Assembly: GCA_013816485.1 (NCBI GenBank)
Contig: JACDEI010000031.1
Coordinates: 1 to 61,224, forward strand
Length of the DNA stretch: 61,224 nucleotides
Direction: 5' to 3'
Source of the DNA: Planctomycetota bacterium
GTDB taxonomy: Bacteria; Planctomycetota; UBA11346
The translations under genes were made by a program, and so were the position numbers. The notes beneath the pieces are model-generated. The model worked only from the letters and a program-made list of their open reading frames with translations, ran no database searches and was not told the DNA's origin. Positions 24,958 to 32,258 of the stretch are shown piece by piece. Position 1 is the stretch's first letter. Each line of letters starts with the position of its first letter.

Positions 24958-25862
24958 CGGCGTGCCCGGGTTGCAGGGCGCGTGCAGACCCAGCGCGGGA
25001 CGCAGCCATCGTGGGCTTGGGTCACTGTAGCGGCGAAATCAGCGAGGTAGCCGTAGGCGTACTTGGGCAGGGGCATGGCTACGGTGCGAGCAGCGATGTC
25101 GCGGTGTACCTTGATGGTGCCGGCGAGCAGATCGAAGGTGATAACATCGCCATCGATCAACGATCCAATCGGACCTCCGGCGGCGGCCTCGGGACTGCAA
25201 TGGACGCCGACGGCACCGCTGGAGACGCCGGAAATACGCGCGTCAGACAGCAGCGCGACCTTGCCGTACAAGGCGGGCACCGACAACGCCGCACTGGCAA
25301 CCAGGACTTCGGGCATGCCGGCGGCGACCGGGCCACGGCCACGGATGATGACGACGTGACCGGGCAGGATGTGACCGGCGGCAGCCGCATCAGCGACTGC
25401 CTTGGCGTTTTCAAAGCAGATCGCCAAACCGCGGAAGCGTGGCTCGGCCAAGGACGACACTTTGAAGAGGATGCCGTCAGGTGCGAGGTTGCCGAAACAC
25501 ACCTGCAGATCCGCGTAGGGTTTGAACGGCGCAGTGAGCGGAGCGATGAGCGAATACTCGCCCTGCGTTTCTGGCAGGTCTGGCAGGTCGGGGGCGGCAT
25601 GACCTTGCGTCAGATTGTCGCTCACCGACGACACGCCGAACGGGAAGCCGATCAGTCCGGCGGCGGCGCAGCCGTGTTTTAGGTGCTGCGCGAGTTCATG
25701 TGCATGGACGTTGCACAGGTTGCCTTCCAACAGCGGCGTGGCGATGCCGACCTGGGCTTTGGTGAAGTCGTCCGCGGTAAATCCCAGGCCCCAGAAAAAC
25801 GCATTGATGCCTCGCTGCCAACCCTGGGTCAGGGTGCGCGAGTTCCAATTGAGATCCATCAT
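24954..25862 (-). CDS. IlvD/Edd-family protein with large internal deletion
   Basis: 302 residues against about 560-600 for dihydroxy-acid dehydratase. The N-terminal ~85 residues match (VGIATPLLEGNLCNVHAHEL, GFPFGVSSVSDNLTQGH). The sequence then jumps to the C-terminal half (VCFGNLAPDGILFKVSSL; GHVVIIRGRGPVAAGMPEV; LLSDARISGVSSGAVGVH; GGPIGSLIDGDVITFDL). Some 250 central residues that carry the CDK and CGG cluster-ligand cysteines are missing, while the first ligand in the CNxH motif is retained. Canonical dehydratase activity is therefore unlikely. It is clean and in frame, and coupled by 4-base overlaps on both sides, so it looks like a maintained gene rather than a pseudogene. Confidence 0.8.
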   Translation of the reverse strand: MMDLNWNSRTLTQGWQRGINAFFWGLGFTADDFTKAQVGIATPLLEGNLCNVHAHELAQHLKHGCAAAGLIGFPFGVSSVSDNLTQGHAAPDLPDLPETQGEYSLIAPLTAPFKPYADLQVCFGNLAPDGILFKVSSLAEPRFRGLAICFENAKAVADAAAAGHILPGHVVIIRGRGPVAAGMPEVLVASAALSVPALYGKVALLSDARISGVSSGAVGVHCSPEAAAGGPIGSLIDGDVITFDLLAGTIKVHRDIAARTVAMPLPKYAYGYLADFAATVTQAHDGCVPRWVCTRPATRARR

Positions 25863-26749
25863 GGTGCGGGTACCGCCGCCGCTTGCTCAAGGTCCTGAAC
25901 CAGCTCGGCCGCACTCCAGCGACCGTCCTCGCGCACGACATGTAGGCGTCCGTGTGGGTCGAGCACCAGCGTGCGCAAGTTGTGCCGGATGGTTCCGTCA
26001 GCCTGCCAAAAGCCGAGGCCAAGTTGGGACGAGAACAACGTCAGCGCTGGCAGGTTCGCGTGGCCAAATCGCCAGCGCGCGCGGTCCGCACCAAGCGCCG
26101 CCGCATACGTGGCGAGCACCGCCACGGTGTCGTGGTCCGGATCGATGGTCAGTGATAACAACCGATGCGACGAGGCCGGGCGCGCAGCGAGCAGATCCTG
26201 CACTTCGCGGAAGCGCCGACTCAGCAGCGGACAGGCGCTCGGCAATGGACAGCGGGTGAAGACGAAGGTCACCGCCAACGCGTGGCCGCGGTAGGCTGAC
26301 AGCGTCGCTGCGTCGCTGCGTTCAGTGGTGAAGGCAAGGTCGGGCACCACGTCGCCGATCTTCAGCAACTTCAGCTCCGCTGCAGTCGTGGGCTGTGGCG
26401 CTGGTACGCCATCGTGCGTCAGTGGCGCGCGGAATACTGGCTCGCGGATTACTACCGGCTCTTCCAGCCAGTCGTCGGTGCGCGTCACCATCAGGCGGAA
26501 GGTGATGTATTGCCCTGGGCGCAGTGCCGTGAGCGTCGCTTGGTCGCGTACACGAAACGGCATCGACATCGCCTGCATGTAGCCTGGGATCTCCTCGTGG
26601 AAGATGTCGACCTCGCTGCTGCCTGGACGCACAACCTCGACCGTGCCGCGTACTTGGAAAACCCGCGGTGCGGGTTCTTCACTGACGGCGAAGGGACACC
26701 ACACGAATGCGCCCAGCATCAGCATCAGCACCAGCAACCACCGCATCAC
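25859..26749 (-). CDS. SCO1/SenC-like protein with CusF-like N-terminal domain
   Basis: A 296-residue secreted protein. A signal peptide (WLLVLMLMLGAFVWCPFA) leads to a CusF-like metal-binding domain (VRGTVEVVRPGSSEVDIFHEEIPGYMQAMSMPF), with the Met/His residues used for copper. It continues into a SCO1-type thioredoxin domain: GDVVPDLAFTTE, FVFTRCPLPSACPLLSRRF, LLSLTIDPDHDTVAVLATYA, and IRHNLRTLVLDPHGRLHVVR. The cysteines are spaced C-x5-C rather than the classic C-x3-C. SCO proteins deliver copper to oxidases or reduce disulphides in the periplasm. It is coupled to the thioredoxin-like gene upstream and the IlvD-like gene downstream. Confidence 0.85.
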   Translation of the reverse strand: MMRWLLVLMLMLGAFVWCPFAVSEEPAPRVFQVRGTVEVVRPGSSEVDIFHEEIPGYMQAMSMPFRVRDQATLTALRPGQYITFRLMVTRTDDWLEEPVVIREPVFRAPLTHDGVPAPQPTTAAELKLLKIGDVVPDLAFTTERSDAATLSAYRGHALAVTFVFTRCPLPSACPLLSRRFREVQDLLAARPASSHRLLSLTIDPDHDTVAVLATYAAALGADRARWRFGHANLPALTLFSSQLGLGFWQADGTIRHNLRTLVLDPHGRLHVVREDGRWSAAELVQDLEQAAAVPAP

Positions 26750-27270
26750 CGCACCTCGACCACCGTTGGCGTTCCGGTCGCTCCACTTATCGGCGCACGT
26801 GCGAGCCAGCGTTCGCGCCAGCCGGCGATGAGTTTCAACATCTGGTCGGCGGATTCACCACGGTACTCGAATCGCGCGAACTCGCTGCCGTCGGGACGCA
26901 CCACGATGAAGGTCGGCAGGCTGCGTACCTGATAGCGTTCGGCCCACGACACCTGGTAAGCGGTGGCCTCGTCGCTGAGCGGCATGAGTTGCGGGAAGTC
27001 GAAGTTGACGGGGATGAAGTCGGTACCGAAGCGGTAGGAAAACTCGCCCTCTTCAAACACGCGCTGGTCGAGGTGCATGCTGCCCAGGCCCCAGTCATTG
27101 CCGGTAAAGACCATCACCACCAGACGACCGTCCTCCGGCGCGACCTCCAACGCCCGCTCCAGCGACGGCCACCAGCCCATGCCGCAGGCGGACAGCTCAC
27201 GGTGGAGTGGCGTCATCAGCAGTGCGATCGCCAACAGCAGACCGGCAGCGGGGAATCGACGGGGCGGCAT
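26746..27270 (-). CDS. Secreted thioredoxin-fold protein lacking active-site cysteines
   Basis: 174 residues with a signal peptide (FPAAGLLLAIALLMTPLHREL) and a thioredoxin fold: EDGRLVVMVFTGNDWGLGSM, FGTDFIPVNFDFPQ, YQVRSLPTFIVVRPDGSEFAR (with the cis-Pro in LPT), and a C-terminal helix. Relatives read FTGSDWCxWC here; this protein has FTGNDWGLGS, so both redox cysteines are lost. GGAG lies 6 bases before the ATG at 27270. It is the first gene of a coupled four-gene unit that diverges from the gene at 27327 across a candidate Zur dyad. Non-redox chaperoning or metal binding is possible. Confidence 0.8.
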   Translation of the reverse strand: MPPRRFPAAGLLLAIALLMTPLHRELSACGMGWWPSLERALEVAPEDGRLVVMVFTGNDWGLGSMHLDQRVFEEGEFSYRFGTDFIPVNFDFPQLMPLSDEATAYQVSWAERYQVRSLPTFIVVRPDGSEFARFEYRGESADQMLKLIAGWRERWLARAPISGATGTPTVVEVR

Positions 27271-27291
27271 GGTGGTCTCCGGTTTTTCGCT

Positions 27292-27311
27292 TTTGATAGT
27301 CAATTATCATC
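27292..27311. promoter_or_regulatory. Candidate Zur operator (TTTGAT-N8-ATCATC)
   Basis: A weaker dyad with the conserved TGAT and ATCA cores and the same 8-bp spacing, placed in the 56-base gap between two divergent transcription units. Confidence 0.6.
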
Positions 27312-27326
27312 TGTAGGCAAGCAAGC

Positions 27327-28526
27327 ATGAAGCCACCCACCCCATTGCTGCTGTTCCTGTTGCTGCCCGTCGTTGCGCCGCTGATTGCCGTTGAGCCCAG
27401 CGCGACGGCAACCCTACGCGCCAGCGATGAGGCGCTGTGTGGTCCCGGCATCACCACCGTCGGCGATGCCTGGGAACAGATCGGGGTCGAGCGGGCAACG
27501 CTCGGTGATGCGCTGCATAACCAGCAATTTGACCAGGTACCGCAACGTCTCGCGGTGTTGAACTCGCACCTGGCGTTCATGCGCCGTCGCAGCGTGATGG
27601 TGTGGGGTGAAGATCGGCGCGTACTCGACGCAGCCGTCCGTCAGGTGGCCGAGGCCACACCGCGCCTTAACCAGTTGGCGCTCAGCGCACGCCACAGCGA
27701 ACTGCGCGGCGAGGTCATTTGGCTGAGCGGCATGCTCGACACCATCGCCGCTCGTTACCCGGACGAAGCGCTGCTGACGAGCACGAACGTGTTGCAGCAA
27801 CTGCCGCCGGCGACGCCCTCGATCCATCTGGTGCAGGACAGCGGCCTGCACCTAGTAGCCGGACACGATCACGAACTGCGCATCGGCCTGTTCACGCGCG
27901 AAGGCAATCCGGTGTTGCTCGACGACCTGATGGAAACCCACGGCGCACGTCTGCACGCGCTCCTGCTCAATCGCAGTTTCCACGACTACCAGCACCTGCA
28001 TCCGACACCGACAGACAAACCCGGCGAATACGTGATGCGCTACCGCCCCACCGCCGCTGGGAATCACCGCTTGTGGGTGGAACTGCAACCGCTGCGCACC
28101 GGACGTCCGGAATTTCCCGAAACTGTGCTCACTGTCGAGGGACCGGCGAGTACCCCACCAGATGATCCGCCGAGCGACCGTGCCGATGTCGGCGGCTTCA
28201 CCTGTCAGCTTGCGATCCCAACTGGACTACGCGCCGGTGCCATCAGCGATGCGCAGATCACGATCATCGATCAATACGGCCGGCCGGTCGAACGTCTGGA
28301 ACCGTTGATGGGTGCGTTCGCCCACCTCGTCGGCGTGATGGACGATTGGTACACCGTCGTCCACCTGCATCCGCTCGGCCCCATGCCCACACCGACCGCG
28401 CGTGGTGGTCCGACCATCGATCTGCGGATCCGCCCCTCGCGCGGTGGAAAGATGCGTCTGTTCATGCAGTTTCGTGTTGATGGTCACGATCACACCGCGC
28501 GCTTCGTCATGAACGCGGAGCAGTAA
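27327..28526 (+). CDS. Secreted His-rich two-domain protein of unknown function
   Basis: 399 residues. A signal peptide (PLLLFLLLPVVAPLIAV) is followed by a helical region (~residues 30-165) that resembles periplasmic metal-binding helical bundles. Two beta-rich YtkA/FixH-like modules follow: LVAGHDHELRIGLFTREGNP, then FHDYQHLHPTPTDKPGEYVM, then AFAHLVGVMDDWYTVVHLHP and RLFMQFRVDGHDHTARFV. The repeated HDH, HLHP and GHDHT motifs suggest metal coordination in the periplasm. It lies head-to-head with the thioredoxin/SCO operon over a shared dyad, so the two probably act together. No exact named family was recognised. Confidence 0.75.
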   Translation: MKPPTPLLLFLLLPVVAPLIAVEPSATATLRASDEALCGPGITTVGDAWEQIGVERATLGDALHNQQFDQVPQRLAVLNSHLAFMRRRSVMVWGEDRRVLDAAVRQVAEATPRLNQLALSARHSELRGEVIWLSGMLDTIAARYPDEALLTSTNVLQQLPPATPSIHLVQDSGLHLVAGHDHELRIGLFTREGNPVLLDDLMETHGARLHALLLNRSFHDYQHLHPTPTDKPGEYVMRYRPTAAGNHRLWVELQPLRTGRPEFPETVLTVEGPASTPPDDPPSDRADVGGFTCQLAIPTGLRAGAISDAQITIIDQYGRPVERLEPLMGAFAHLVGVMDDWYTVVHLHPLGPMPTPTARGGPTIDLRIRPSRGGKMRLFMQFRVDGHDHTARFVMNAEQ

Positions 28527-28633
28527 GCTGCGAGCTGCGAGCTGCGAGTTCGCTCTTTCTTGTGGCGAAGTCTCATCGCGCAGGGCCGCAAGGCCCGTTC
28601 GCAAATCGAACTCGTAGCTCGCAGCTCGTAGCT
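28526..28633. repeat. Inverted pair of 7-bp tandem arrays
   Basis: The left arm (28526-28552) contains three AGCTGCG units starting at the last base of the preceding TAA. The right arm (28607-28633) contains the complementary units CTCGTAG/CTCGCAG. The 27-bp arms pair with two mismatches across a 54-base loop. Confidence 0.85.
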
Positions 28634-28644
28634 CGTCCCGCACC

Positions 28645-28953
28645 TCACCCAGGCGGACATTGCGGACACGACGGGTCGGGGCCTGGACCGCACTCCTTCT
28701 CGAAACTGCCGTCTCCGGTTGGCTGGTAGCGGCTGAAGCCATGCCGGGCGAGGTTGTCCGCCGACATGGACGCCGCTGCGCCGCGCTCTGACCAGCGACC
28801 ACCGATATTCGGAGCACATTCGATGGTGCGACGCATGAGATGTCCGGTTTCTGGATGGTGCGTCAGTGCCGGTGCCGCAAAGGGCTGGTCCACTTCGACC
28901 AGATCACCGTCGGTGCCATCAGCGTTGAGCAGCCGGTACGTGTAGGTGGTCAT
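28645..28953 (-). CDS. FmdB-family protein (planctomycete-type)
   Basis: 102 residues. The N-terminus TYTYRLLNADGTDGDLVEVDQP replaces the usual cysteine zinc ribbon of FmdB proteins. It is followed by ALTHHPETGHLMRRTI, SADNLARHGFSRYQPTGDGSF and a C-terminal CGPGPDPSCPQC that may form the metal site. I recognise this variant (HPETG, DKNLAR-GF-KYEKTGDG) from PVC and Bacteroidota FmdB-like proteins. The family is thought to be regulatory or metal binding, with no firm function. It lies 300 bases downstream of the first COG0523 gene on the same strand. A longer open frame upstream has no FmdB similarity, so the ATG at 28953 is used. Confidence 0.75.
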   Translation of the reverse strand: MTTYTYRLLNADGTDGDLVEVDQPFAAPALTHHPETGHLMRRTIECAPNIGGRWSERGAAASMSADNLARHGFSRYQPTGDGSFEKECGPGPDPSCPQCPPG

Positions 28954-29254
28954 GGGCGCGATGATCTCCAGCGGCGTAGTTTCGACACCTGGTAGCGTCT
29001 GGGAATGGCTGACCAATCCAGGTGGAGGTGTGGGAATGGCAACGTCCAGGCATCCTCGCCCAGGCCGGTCTGGCCTGGACGCAGGCAGGCACCACCAGGC
29101 GGCAGTGCACCGATCGATGGGCGCGCCGGCCAAGCACCAGCCGGCAAGCGGCGTACGCGCCGGCCGTAGGGATATCGGCGAACCAGCGCAGCCGGGAGAC
29201 GACCACGACCGCACTGCCGGGTCGACGTACGATGGCGGTTCCGGTCCCATCGCT
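28954..29254. other. Gap between the FmdB-type and COG0523 genes; weak ORF only
   Basis: All three minus-strand frames are largely open here because of the GC content. One (28919-29206) reads TVVVSRLRWFADIPTAGAY with several Cys and His residues and might be a small metal-binding protein. It has no recognised family, an overlap with the FmdB-type start, and no clear ribosome-binding site. I do not call a gene with confidence. Confidence 0.3.
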
Positions 29255-30484
29255 TCACGTTGGTTGCTCCGCCGGCGCAGCCTTTGGCCATTCCGGCCAC
29301 GGATCTTCGAAGCGCGCCCAGCGCGGTTCTCCGCCGCGCATCTCGCTCTCACTCAGCAGACAGGCATTGAGCGCCTTGGTCAGCGCCTTGCGATCCAGCT
29401 TGAGACCGATCAGTACCAGTTCGGTGCCGATGTCACCCCATTGAGCGTCCCAGCCTTTGCGGATCTCGGCCAAGACGTCGGGGTCTTTCGGCCACTGGTC
29501 CTCGGGGATCATTGCCCACCACTGCGATCCGGGCGAGAGGTTCATCTGCTTCCCAGCCTGATGGAAGATCGCTGCTTGGTTGGGCCGGGTGGCGATCCAC
29601 AGAAAACCCTTGGAGCGCACCAATCCGTTGACCTCCGACGAGGTCAGCAGGTCATAGAAGCGCTTGGGATGGAAGGGACGCCGCGCGCGGAAGACGAACG
29701 ACGAAATGCCGAACTCCTCGGACTCCGGCACTTCCTCGCCGCGCAGTTTCTTCAGCCAGCCGGGCGCCTGTTTAGCGCGTTCAAAATCGAAACGACCAGT
29801 ATCGAGGATTTCGCTCAGCGGCACCCGGCCGTGATCGCCCGTCACCAGTTTGGCCTGGGGATTGAGCGCACGCAGAATGCCCTCCAGGCGCGCGCGTTCG
29901 GCGGGCGTCACCAGATCGGTCTTATTGAGCACCAGCACGTCGGCGAATTCCACCTGATCCAGCAGCAGGTTGGTGATGTTACGGGTGTCGTCCTCGCTCA
30001 GGGCGATGCCGCGATCCTTCAGATCCTGCGTCGAGGTGTAATCATCCAGGAAGCTGCGCGCATCCACCACTGTCACCATGGTGTCGAGCCGGGCGACATC
30101 GCCCAGGCTCTGGCCTTTGTCATCGGTGAAGGTGAAGGTCTCGGCCACCGGCAGTGGTTCGCTGATGCCGGTGGATTCGATCAGCAGGTAGTCGAAGCGG
30201 CCTTCGCGCGCCATCTTGCCGACCTCGATCAGCAGGTCTTCGCGCAGCGTACAGCAGATGCAGCCGTTCGACATTTCGACCAGCTTGGCTTCCGTGCGAT
30301 TCACGCTTATGCCATCGGCAACCAGCTTGGCGTCGATGTTGACCTCGCTCATGTCATTGACGATCACGGCGACGCGGCGGCCTTCCTGATTGGCCAGGAC
30401 GTGGTTGAGCAACGTGGTCTTGCCGGCGCCAAGGAAACCGGAGAGCACGGTCACGGGTAAACGTGTGATGGGAGTTGGGATCAT
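29255..30484 (-). CDS. COG0523-family zinc-metallochaperone GTPase (ZigA/ZagA-like)
   Basis: 409 residues. Walker [10 protein letters not shown] (residues 16-24), the metal-binding CICC motif (Cys75, Cys77, Cys78), Walker B-like [11 protein letters not shown] and the NKTD guanine-specificity motif (LVLNKTDLV) are all present. The C-terminal half has the CobW_C domain ([46 protein letters not shown]) seen in YciC/ZigA/ZagA proteins. These GTPases transfer zinc to client enzymes under zinc starvation. Its start is 16 bases from a candidate Zur dyad shared with the divergent amidase gene. Confidence 0.92.
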   Translation of the reverse strand: MIPTPITRLPVTVLSGFLGAGKTTLLNHVLANQEGRRVAVIVNDMSEVNIDAKLVADGISVNRTEAKLVEMSNGCICCTLREDLLIEVGKMAREGRFDYLLIESTGISEPLPVAETFTFTDDKGQSLGDVARLDTMVTVVDARSFLDDYTSTQDLKDRGIALSEDDTRNITNLLLDQVEFADVLVLNKTDLVTPAERARLEGILRALNPQAKLVTGDHGRVPLSEILDTGRFDFERAKQAPGWLKKLRGEEVPESEEFGISSFVFRARRPFHPKRFYDLLTSSEVNGLVRSKGFLWIATRPNQAAIFHQAGKQMNLSPGSQWWAMIPEDQWPKDPDVLAEIRKGWDAQWGDIGTELVLIGLKLDRKALTKALNACLLSESEMRGGEPRWARFEDPWPEWPKAAPAEQPT

Positions 30485-30499
30485 GGTGCCCGTCGTACT

Positions 30500-30519
30500 G
30501 TTGATATTTAGTTATCAAT
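30500..30519. promoter_or_regulatory. Candidate Zur operator (GTTGAT-N8-ATCAAT)
   Basis: A strong dyad in the 49-base gap between the divergent COG0523 GTPase and amidase genes; its flanks extend the symmetry to TTGATA and TATCAA in part. It very probably controls both. Confidence 0.75.
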
Positions 30520-30533
30520 AGTAACATGCACCC

Positions 30534-31229
30534 ATGCCACGGAAGCCCTTGGATCCACTGATCCGCCTCTCGCGCCGCGCTCTGCTGGTGGGCGCCGCCC
30601 TGACCGTTGCCGGATGCGCATCACGACGTGCCTTCCACCAACCTCCCAGCGGCCCCGTGCCGGCACCGCGAGTTCCGCCGTCCACACCGGCGGACACTCA
30701 ACCGGCACGGGGTGATGGTCCTCCCGCTGCGGATGCACCGACCTTGAGGATCTTGGCGCGGGCTACCTGGACATCTGCGCCGGTGCGCGCGAACCATGAG
30801 CCGATGGGAAAAATAACCCGCATCACCGTGCACCATACGGGTGAACACTTGGCCGATACTGGTCTGGATGAGGGCGAAATTCTGCGTCGCATCGAACGCT
30901 ACCACGTCGAAACCCGCGGCTGGGCGGCGATCGGCTATCACCTGTTGGTCGGCCGCGATGGGCGAGTGTGGGAGGGTCGACCGCTGACCTGCCAGGGGGC
31001 ACACGTGACCGACCACAATCCTGGGAATCTTGGGATCACCGTGCTCGGGGATTTCACCAGGTACCGTCCGCGACCGGCGCAACTTGCCGGCTTGCGGCAA
31101 GCGCTTGCGGTGCTGTGTACGCAACACCACATCGAGCGCAGGGCTTTGCTTGCCCACCGTGATCTGCGCGTAACCGCCTGTCCCGGCGATGCGCTCTATG
31201 CCTGGTTGCGTGCTTACCGCTCGGCCTGA
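30534..31229 (+). CDS. Peptidoglycan-recognition-type N-acetylmuramoyl-L-alanine amidase, lipoprotein
   Basis: 231 residues. A Tat/lipoprotein-like leader (LSRRALLVGAALTVAGCAS) gives a lipobox Cys near residue 27, then a proline-rich linker and an Amidase_2/PGRP domain (~residues 80-228). The zinc triad is visible: ITVHHTGEH (first His), LLAHRDLRVTACPGDAL (second His and Cys). IGYHLLVGRDGRVWEGRP is the conserved core. It would cleave the amide between muramic acid and the stem peptide in the periplasm. Zur-controlled amidases occur in other zinc regulons (e.g. AmiA in Pseudomonas), where they may replace or supplement housekeeping enzymes or release wall-bound metal. Confidence 0.88.
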   Translation: MPRKPLDPLIRLSRRALLVGAALTVAGCASRRAFHQPPSGPVPAPRVPPSTPADTQPARGDGPPAADAPTLRILARATWTSAPVRANHEPMGKITRITVHHTGEHLADTGLDEGEILRRIERYHVETRGWAAIGYHLLVGRDGRVWEGRPLTCQGAHVTDHNPGNLGITVLGDFTRYRPRPAQLAGLRQALAVLCTQHHIERRALLAHRDLRVTACPGDALYAWLRAYRSA

Positions 31230-31244
31230 ACCCGCGCGCTCTGA

Positions 31245-32258
31245 TCAGCTGCGACCGTAGACGCCCAGCAGGCCGTCCTCACATCCCACCGCGATCACCG
31301 GCTGACGCGCCTTCCACGCCAAGCGGCTGATAGGTGGACCGGTCAGCGCCATGTGGGTCGGACGGCCGCGACGCCACCACACCAGCGTGCCATCGCGCCC
31401 ACCGCTGGCCAGCAGGTCATCCGCCGGATGGTATGCCAACGCGGCGAGCGGCCCGGCATGGCCATCGCAGACAGCCGGCTGGGAGCCAGACGGACCATCG
31501 CCATGAAAATCCCAGCAAGTGATGTGAGACGAGCCGCCAGTCGCGAGGATTTTTCCGCTGCGATCCCAGGCGATCTCGCGCACTTTGTGCATATAACCGT
31601 CCATGTTCCAGTCTTGCGTCGTGTCAGGTTGCCAGACGTGAACGGAATTGTCCTGTAAGCCGGCGGCGAAGCGCGAACCCTGCGTATTCCATGCTCCGAC
31701 CAGCAACGAGCCCTTCCAGGCCAGGAGCGTCGGTTCTTCATCTATCACAGGATCAATCAGCGCCACCCCGCCATAGCCGATACAGGCCAATTGCTTGCGC
31801 CCAGGACGCCAGGCCACACCAGTGACAGTGCTGGCGTGGGGCTTCAGTTCACGCACCAGTTCATCGCCACGCCACAAGCGCACGGTGCGGCCCGCCGCAC
31901 TGGCCAGGAGCGTTCCGTCGTGATTGAAGCGCACCTGCTCAACCCACGGCTCGCCAGCGGCTCGTTCACCAAGCGCCAAGCCTGCGGTGTCCCACAGTCG
32001 AATGGTGCCATCGATGCCTCCGGTGGCGAACGAACGACCATCCGGTGACCAGCAAATCGAGTTGGTGCCGTCCCGATGCGCGGGAATCTCGCGCACGAAA
32101 TCCGGACCCCGATACAGAAACACCGGCCCACTGATGGTTGCCGCCACCAGCAGTTCACCATCCGGCGACCACGCTAAGTCCTGCACGTGATCACCGACAT
32201 CGGCGTGCCACTGGACCACCAGTTCGGCCGGCTTGGCGCGCTCACCTAGACCAAGCAT
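31245..32258 (-). CDS. WD40-repeat protein of the COG0523 neighbourhood
   Basis: 337 residues forming about seven WD40 blades: VQDLAWSPDGELLVAAT, NSICWSPDGRSFATGG with GTIRLWDT, VEQVRFNHDGTLLASAA, VTGVAWRPGRKQLAC, VREIAWDRSGKILATGG, and LAALAYHPADDLLASGGRDG with GTLVWWRRG. It is cytoplasmic because there is no signal. WD40 proteins are recurrent partners of COG0523 genes in zinc regulons and may scaffold the metal-transfer complex. Its ATG overlaps the end of the second COG0523 gene by 13 bases, so it is co-expressed with it. Confidence 0.88.
   Translation of the reverse strand: MLGLGERAKPAELVVQWHADVGDHVQDLAWSPDGELLVAATISGPVFLYRGPDFVREIPAHRDGTNSICWSPDGRSFATGGIDGTIRLWDTAGLALGERAAGEPWVEQVRFNHDGTLLASAAGRTVRLWRGDELVRELKPHASTVTGVAWRPGRKQLACIGYGGVALIDPVIDEEPTLLAWKGSLLVGAWNTQGSRFAAGLQDNSVHVWQPDTTQDWNMDGYMHKVREIAWDRSGKILATGGSSHITCWDFHGDGPSGSQPAVCDGHAGPLAALAYHPADDLLASGGRDGTLVWWRRGRPTHMALTGPPISRLAWKARQPVIAVGCEDGLLGVYGRS

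Noticed and set aside
24954..25862. Functional dihydroxy-acid dehydratase (ilvD)
   Set aside because: About 250 central residues with two of three cluster-ligand cysteines are missing.
28946..30460. A 504-residue plus-strand open frame opposite the COG0523 gene
   Set aside because: Antisense to a gene with Walker A and CICC motifs; no recognisable domain on this strand.
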